Shown here one piece after another: positions 60,084-64,000 of a stretch of DNA of 64,000 bases (positions are counted from its first letter, which is position 1; the number at the start of each line of letters is the position of its first letter). The position numbers were made by a program, and so were the translations under genes. This stretch comes from Imperialibacter sp040222385 (GTDB taxonomy: Bacteria > Bacteroidota > Bacteroidia > Cytophagales > Cyclobacteriaceae). The DNA is taken from the NCBI RefSeq assembly GCF_040222385.1, contig NZ_JAVKDF010000023.1, positions 248,001 to 312,000 of the forward strand, given 5' to 3'. The notes under the pieces were generated by a model that had not been told where the DNA came from, did no database searches, and saw only the letters and a program-made list of their open reading frames with translations.

Positions 60084-60791
60084 ATGAACAGACTAAGCAA
60101 ATTTTTGCCGCTACTTGTTTTGACATTAGTGGTTCAGCAGGCTGTCGCTCAACGGGTGCGGGAGGAAAGAAAGGTTTCTTCCTACGATGCCGTAAGCGTA
60201 AGCACAGGAATTGACGTTTATATTCGTCAGGGCAACCGCCAGGAAGTTACCGTGGAGGTAGACGAAGATGACCTCGACGATTTGATGACAGAGGTAAGAG
60301 GTGGAGAACTCAAAATCTATTTTGAAAACAATAACAGCTTCTGGAGTTGGAAAGATCGTGACGCCACGGTTTATGTAACCGTTACTAATGTCAAGTCCAT
60401 CAGAAGCTCCAGTGGTTCGGATGTGACCGGTGAAACGATTATTGTGTCCGACTATCTGGAAGTTGAGTCTTCCTCGGGAGCTGATTTGAAACTCCAGGTG
60501 AGGGCGAGAACGCTCAGGGCTGAATCGAGCAGTGGCTCTGACATGGAGCTGTCCGGCGAGGCTGAATTTTTCGAAGGTCGCTCTTCTTCAGGCAGTGATT
60601 TGGATGCGATGGACTTAGTGGCTAAAAATGCCAAAGTGAGAGCATCTAGCGGTTCAGATTTGGCTATTACTGTCACTGACGACATCGAAGCCGACGCCAG
60701 CAGTGGCAGCGATATTTCTTATTCCGGCAGGCCGCAATATGTCAATATTGACGAGTCTTCAGGAGGCGATGTTCGTAGACGGAATTACTAA
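60084..60791 (+). CDS. DUF2807 (head GIN domain) secreted protein
   Basis: A 235-residue secreted protein with signal peptide LSKFLPLLVLTLVVQQAVAQ. It has the DUF2807 pattern VSSYDAVSVSTGIDVYIRQGNRQEVTVE, followed by a solenoid of seven SSxGxD motifs (RSSSGSD, ESSSGAD, ESSSGSD, RSSSGSD, RASSGSD, DASSGSD, ESSGGD) spaced about 16-23 residues. This suggests a right-handed beta-helix with Ser/Gly/Asp turns, in the outer membrane or on the surface. Function unknown. Ends at a strong terminator. Confidence 0.87.
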   Translation: MNRLSKFLPLLVLTLVVQQAVAQRVREERKVSSYDAVSVSTGIDVYIRQGNRQEVTVEVDEDDLDDLMTEVRGGELKIYFENNNSFWSWKDRDATVYVTVTNVKSIRSSSGSDVTGETIIVSDYLEVESSSGADLKLQVRARTLRAESSSGSDMELSGEAEFFEGRSSSGSDLDAMDLVAKNAKVRASSGSDLAITVTDDIEADASSGSDISYSGRPQYVNIDESSGGDVRRRNY

Positions 60792-60816
60792 CAGCAAATT
60801 CTTGCTTGATGATAAG

Positions 60817-60852
60817 GAGAAAGGCTTCACCGAGGTGAAGCCTTTCTCTTTA
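60817..60852. terminator. Bidirectional terminator after the DUF2807 gene
   Basis: 14-15-base stem GAGAAAGGCTTCACC and its complement around CGAG, ending in TCTTT. It lies between the converging DUF2807 and DUF2911 genes. Confidence 0.88.
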
Positions 60853-60902
60853 AAGGGGGGCGGTCATTTTCATAAAACGCCTGTTTATCCTTCTCCCAGT
60901 AG

Positions 60903-61457
60903 TTAAAAAGTAAAGGGAACATCCACAACCGTCTTGTCCCAACCAAGGCTCATAGTGGCGCCATTTGTCCCACTTTTGGCAAATACAATCGAGAAGTATT
61001 CAATCGTATCGGTAACTTTTTTTGATGGAACAGTTACACGCAATACATCTTTGTCTTCTTTGTAGCTGTAGGCTCCCCAATAGTCAAGAGCTGAGCTGAA
61101 GATGATCGTCCACTCAGACTCACCTGGAATAGTGAAAAGTGAATAGGTACCGGCTTTCAATTTTTTACCAGCCACAGTAGCGTCTTTGTAAAGTTTGATT
61201 TCAGTGTTTTCATTGGCCCCGGTTCGCCATACCTTTCCGTACGACTCAAGTTTTCCGAAAATCTCCCGGTCATTTTTCTTGGGCCTGCTGTAAATCACCC
61301 GTACGAGCGCCTCATCGCTTCCTTTTCGGTCGTGGGCAAAGTTGTCGGGATAGTAAGCCATGTCCATTGAGCTTTTGTCGGGACTCCTGAAATCCTGCGC
61401 TTGCGATGTGAAAGCCATTAACGAAATTAATGAGGCTAGTAGTAATGTCTTTTTCAT
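60903..61457 (-). CDS. DUF2911 family secreted protein
   Basis: A 184-residue protein with signal peptide KTLLLASLISLMAFTSQAQ. The mature part fits DUF2911: RSPDKSSMDMAYYPDNFA, VRVIYSRPKKNDREIFG, GKVWRTGANENTEIKLYKD, KAGTYSLFTIPGESEWTIIF and ALDYWGAYSY. It is probably periplasmic; the function of the family is not known. It is alone on its strand between converging terminators and the serine-hydrolase gene. Confidence 0.92.
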   Translation of the reverse strand: MKKTLLLASLISLMAFTSQAQDFRSPDKSSMDMAYYPDNFAHDRKGSDEALVRVIYSRPKKNDREIFGKLESYGKVWRTGANENTEIKLYKDATVAGKKLKAGTYSLFTIPGESEWTIIFSSALDYWGAYSYKEDKDVLRVTVPSKKVTDTIEYFSIVFAKSGTNGATMSLGWDKTVVDVPFTF

Positions 61458-61533
61458 GTTGTTACTTTTTTTGTTGAAGGTCTGTCGTTTTCAGTTTTGG
61501 CTTTGTCGGTTGGCTTACCAACTTGACGATTCC

Positions 61534-62721
61534 CTATTTATAAAGAGTGAAAATGTTTCTAAAAACATAATGGCTCGCCTCTATTCTAAACTGGTCGGGG
61601 TCAAACTGGCCACTGCTGTCGTCGGTATTGGTAATGGCAATGCAAGCGGTGCCGGAGGCCGGGTGGATATAGAAAAAGGAGTAAAATGCCTTTTGAGTAC
61701 CGGTGTGGCCTATCACCTGCATGCCGTTGAAGTCTTCCAGAAAAAAGGAGGAGGCAATAGACTCATCAATACCATCGACGACGCCGATGGGCAGTTGTTT
61801 TTTCCAGAGTTCTTCTAACGTCGACCTTTTCAACACTTCGAACCCATCGTGATAGCCAGTGAGGAAGCTCAGGTATTTCAGCATATCGCTGATGGGAGCA
61901 TTGAGTCCACCATTGCTGGTGGTGATGCCCGTATCGAAATCGAGACCATTGGCTACTGGCTGTCCGTTTATAAGGGTATAGTTGTTGGCCCGGTATTTCA
62001 GTAAATGGTAAGGGGTTACGTCAAAGTAGCTATTGTGCATCCCAAGCGGCTTCAGCACGTTTTTGTCGATGTACACTTCATAGTCATCACCAGTGATGAT
62101 CTCTATAATTCGACCAAGAAAAATGAGCGCAGGGTTGGAATAGCTGTACTTGCTTCCTGGTTCAAACAAAATTTCCGTGTAAGGAAGCATGGCTACTATC
62201 TGGCTCCATTCCGTCGGTTCAAATGGGTGCCAGTCTTTGTTCCCACCCCAGGGCCATGTGGGATCACGAAAGCCTGCGGAGTGGCTCAATACCATTTGAA
62301 GAGTAATATCGTCCATGCTGCCGAAAGGATTGTGTACCATCCGAAGCTCTGGCAGGTACTTGGTTAGCGGATCACTGAGTTGCAGAAGTCCTCTGTCCCT
62401 CAGCTGCATGATTCCGATGCTTGTAAATGTTTTGGTGATCGAAGCCCAATGGAAAATAGTATTTGCATCCACGTTTCGGTCGCTTGTCAGGTCAGCTTTG
62501 CCAACATAGCTATCGCCAATAACCTTTCCTTTTTCAACGAAAACCAAAGCACCACCTACCACACGATTGTTCTCCAGGGAGCTTCTGAAATAGCTATCAG
62601 CGGCTTTCCAGGCTTTATCAAAACCTTTGGGGCTTTGGCCAATGGCAGAGCCCGAGATTATGAAAACACATAGCAGAGTAAGTGCTACGTGGGTACAGAA
62701 CAGATCATACTTTAAGCTCAT
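61534..62721 (-). CDS. Serine hydrolase, beta-lactamase/class C fold
   Basis: A 395-residue exported protein: N-terminal hydrophobic segment (about 11-29), then the beta-lactamase-family fold with catalytic SxxK Ser94/Lys97 in HWASITKTFTS, the YxN motif in KYSYSNPALIF, and VIGHTGTQKAF near residue 330 as the third motif. It is more like an esterase or D-aminopeptidase than a resistance enzyme, but the substrate is open. Its start overlaps the HD gene's end by 17 bases, so it follows it in one transcript. Confidence 0.9.
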   Translation of the reverse strand: MSLKYDLFCTHVALTLLCVFIISGSAIGQSPKGFDKAWKAADSYFRSSLENNRVVGGALVFVEKGKVIGDSYVGKADLTSDRNVDANTIFHWASITKTFTSIGIMQLRDRGLLQLSDPLTKYLPELRMVHNPFGSMDDITLQMVLSHSAGFRDPTWPWGGNKDWHPFEPTEWSQIVAMLPYTEILFEPGSKYSYSNPALIFLGRIIEIITGDDYEVYIDKNVLKPLGMHNSYFDVTPYHLLKYRANNYTLINGQPVANGLDFDTGITTSNGGLNAPISDMLKYLSFLTGYHDGFEVLKRSTLEELWKKQLPIGVVDGIDESIASSFFLEDFNGMQVIGHTGTQKAFYSFFYIHPASGTACIAITNTDDSSGQFDPDQFRIEASHYVFRNIFTLYK

Positions 62722-63244
62722 CCCGATTCTGTTTGAGTACTGCGATAATAAAGGCTATGTGTTCTTCCGGTGTCACGCCGAATAATTCAATGCCTTTATT
62801 TACTTCGTCTCTGTCGACTGTGGCAGCGAAGCTTTTCTGTTTCAGCTTTTTCATCACCGACTTCACTTCCAGGGACTCAATGCCATCGGGTCGCACCTGG
62901 CAGCAGGCTATGATGAAGCCTGTAATTTCATCGCAGGCAATAAGACCTTTGTCGAGCAAGGTATCGTACGACACTCCCCAATGGGTGTAGTGCGCTGAAA
63001 TAGCATGAGCGATTTTTTCCAGCCCCTTTTCATTTAGAAGTGACACAATGCGGTTGGGATGCTCAGTGGGCCATGCTTCATAGTCGGCATCATGCAGCAG
63101 GCCTGCAATGGCCCATTCATTGGCATCTTCTCCCAGTTTGGTGGCGTAGGCTTCCATGACCAACTCCACGGTGCGGGCATGCCTGCGGAGGCTGTCTCCC
63201 TTTGTCATTTCAAATAGCAGTGCTCTGGCTTCTTCTTTTGTCAT
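62705..63244 (-). CDS. HD domain phosphohydrolase
   Basis: A 179-residue HD-domain protein. Metal-binding residues are His22 in RRHARTVELVM, His51/Asp52 in LLHDADYE and His62 in TEHPNRIV, the order of a short one-domain HD hydrolase acting on nucleotides or other phosphates. The frame is open for 19 codons upstream, across the terminator of the neighbour; the ATG at 63242-63244 is the likely start. It overlaps the serine hydrolase start by 17 bases. Confidence 0.88.
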   Translation of the reverse strand: MTKEEARALLFEMTKGDSLRRHARTVELVMEAYATKLGEDANEWAIAGLLHDADYEAWPTEHPNRIVSLLNEKGLEKIAHAISAHYTHWGVSYDTLLDKGLIACDEITGFIIACCQVRPDGIESLEVKSVMKKLKQKSFAATVDRDEVNKGIELFGVTPEEHIAFIIAVLKQNRDELKV

Positions 63245-63256
63245 ATTGGGTAAAGA

Positions 63257-63278
63257 AAAAGCACCCAAAGGTGCTTTT
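63257..63278 (-). terminator. Terminator after the T9SS cargo gene
   Basis: 9-base stem AAAAGCACC/GGTGCTTTT with a 4-base loop, followed on the minus strand by TCTTT. It lies 56 bases after the T9SS gene's stop and 13 bases before the HD gene's start. Confidence 0.85.
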
Positions 63279-63333
63279 AAAAAGTTTATTTGAACGTTCA
63301 ACTATGTTAGTCAATCTCGCCGATAAATCGAAG

Positions 63334-64000
63334 CTATTTTACAAGAGTGACACCTCCCCGTTGCTCGAAGGTTTCGTTGGTAGCATCAAGATTGCTTTTG
63401 TACCTCATCACATAGGCATAGGTGCCAACCGGCAAAGGTGAGCCGTTGAAATAGCCGTTCCACCTGAAGTCAATGCTGTCACTTTGATAAACCAGCACGC
63501 CCCATCTGTTGTAGATGAAAATAGTGAAATCTGTTACGTATGGATTCGGAAACACATAGAAAGCCTCGTTTTGCGGAAGCCCCCGGCCGTCTGGCGAAAA
63601 GGCATTTGGAGCAAAAATCCTCGGGCGACAATCGTCGGTTACCACTACCCGGGCAGTTCGGCAGATGCTACCATTAGAGAAGGTGACCTCGTAGGTGCCC
63701 GGCTCCGACGCAGCGTAAGTAGGCAACACAGAAATGATGTCGAGGCTTGGAAGTTTTCTCCATTCGTAGGTATTGAAAATGCCAGGATCAAGCACAACTG
63801 TACCGTTGTCCGGGTCTTCTGAGCAGAATGTCAACGTGGCGGGCAGTGATATTTCAGAATCGAAGATAGGCACCACGCTGACGTTGAGTTCTGCTGATGC
63901 TTCGCAGCTGTTGTCTATTCCTCTTACGGTCACCTGGTAAAGCCCGCCAAGTCCTGTGCTGATAGAAGCGGTAGTTTCTGGCAAAATAGTCCCGTCAGGC
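63334..64000 (-). CDS. C-terminal part of a T9SS type B cargo protein (partial)
   Basis: The frame is open to the window's right edge, so about 220 C-terminal residues are visible; the start and most of the protein are missing. PDGTILPETTASIS leads into an Ig-like or SprB-like repeat (VRGIDNSCEASAELNVS; CRTARVVVTDDC), followed by FAPNAFSPDGRGLPQNEAF, FIYNRWGVLVYQ and RGGVTLVK, the type B sorting domain for the type IX system. It is a large secreted or surface protein; its function cannot be told from this piece. The visible TTG near 63984 is only a codon inside the frame. Confidence 0.9.
   Translation of the reverse strand, partial: PDGTILPETTASISTGLGGLYQVTVRGIDNSCEASAELNVSVVPIFDSEISLPATLTFCSEDPDNGTVVLDPGIFNTYEWRKLPSLDIISVLPTYAASEPGTYEVTFSNGSICRTARVVVTDDCRPRIFAPNAFSPDGRGLPQNEAFYVFPNPYVTDFTIFIYNRWGVLVYQSDSIDFRWNGYFNGSPLPVGTYAYVMRYKSNLDATNETFEQRGGVTLVK

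Noticed and set aside
1..64000. CRISPR arrays, insertion sequences, prophage or rRNA
   Set aside because: No regular direct repeats, transposase or integrase motifs, or rRNA segments were found; the only tandem repeat is the microprotein array.

Overview
The window is a chromosomal stretch of a Bacteroidota bacterium, most likely of the order Cytophagales. The signs are two proteins with the type B C-terminal sorting domain of the type IX secretion system (gliding-motility family, cut by both window ends), a CTC-type long L25, a YbaB/GT2/PspC cluster, DUF4136, DUF2807 and DUF2911 proteins, an orphan MacB-like permease, and a TAnnTTTG-type promoter in front of tRNA-Gln. No genus is claimed. 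Most genes are ordinary core or conserved genes. I see no CRISPR array, insertion sequence, prophage or rRNA.

Layout. 0-9.3 kb: end of a T9SS cargo protein, ybaB, a GT2 glycosyltransferase, a PspC protein, an OmpA/TPR lipoprotein, a SET-domain protein, then the leftward set tRNA-Gln/prs/rplY/pth, a DUF4493-like lipoprotein and a DUF1003 protein. 9.5-16.4 kb: NSS transporter, purL, alpha/beta hydrolase, TetR regulator. 16.4-22.6 kb: a TolC/HlyD/RND efflux operon under that regulator. 22.7-35.3 kb: metallophosphoesterase, beta-barrel protein, MacB-like permease, a class V aminotransferase-like protein, a TRIC channel, PlsC, DinB, Uma2, an RqcH-like NFACT protein, an MBL hydrolase and a small unknown. 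35.3-42.4 kb: a multi-PAS hybrid kinase with its stand-alone receiver, miaA and pfkA. 42.5-52.8 kb: two sets of surface-polysaccharide genes (a GT4 gene plus a decayed aminotransferase; a flippase, a methyltransferase and a GT4 gene) enclosing an accessory segment with a truncated haemoglobin, a three-copy microprotein array, a PadR/membrane-protein pair and DoxX/NTF2-like/Crp genes. 52.9-64 kb: class V aminotransferase, TauE, folK, sppA, bioB, a lipid A acyltransferase, envelope proteins of unknown function, a serine hydrolase, an HD hydrolase and the second T9SS cargo protein.

Most unusual region: 44.7-46.2 kb. It holds three diverged tandem copies, spaced about 435 bp, of a 54-56 residue protein on the minus strand. 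Two copies fall below the usual ORF length cutoff. Codon differences in their core are nearly all synonymous, so they look like real genes. Each copy has the same 11-base box 55-56 bases before its ATG, and the two outer copies are followed by homologous terminators. I do not recognise the family. Just beside it, at 43.86-44.34 kb, a DegT-family sugar aminotransferase has lost its middle part, including the catalytic lysine region, and its two ends are joined out of frame.

All positions and motifs were read by eye. Family names come from recognised motifs, not from a database search.
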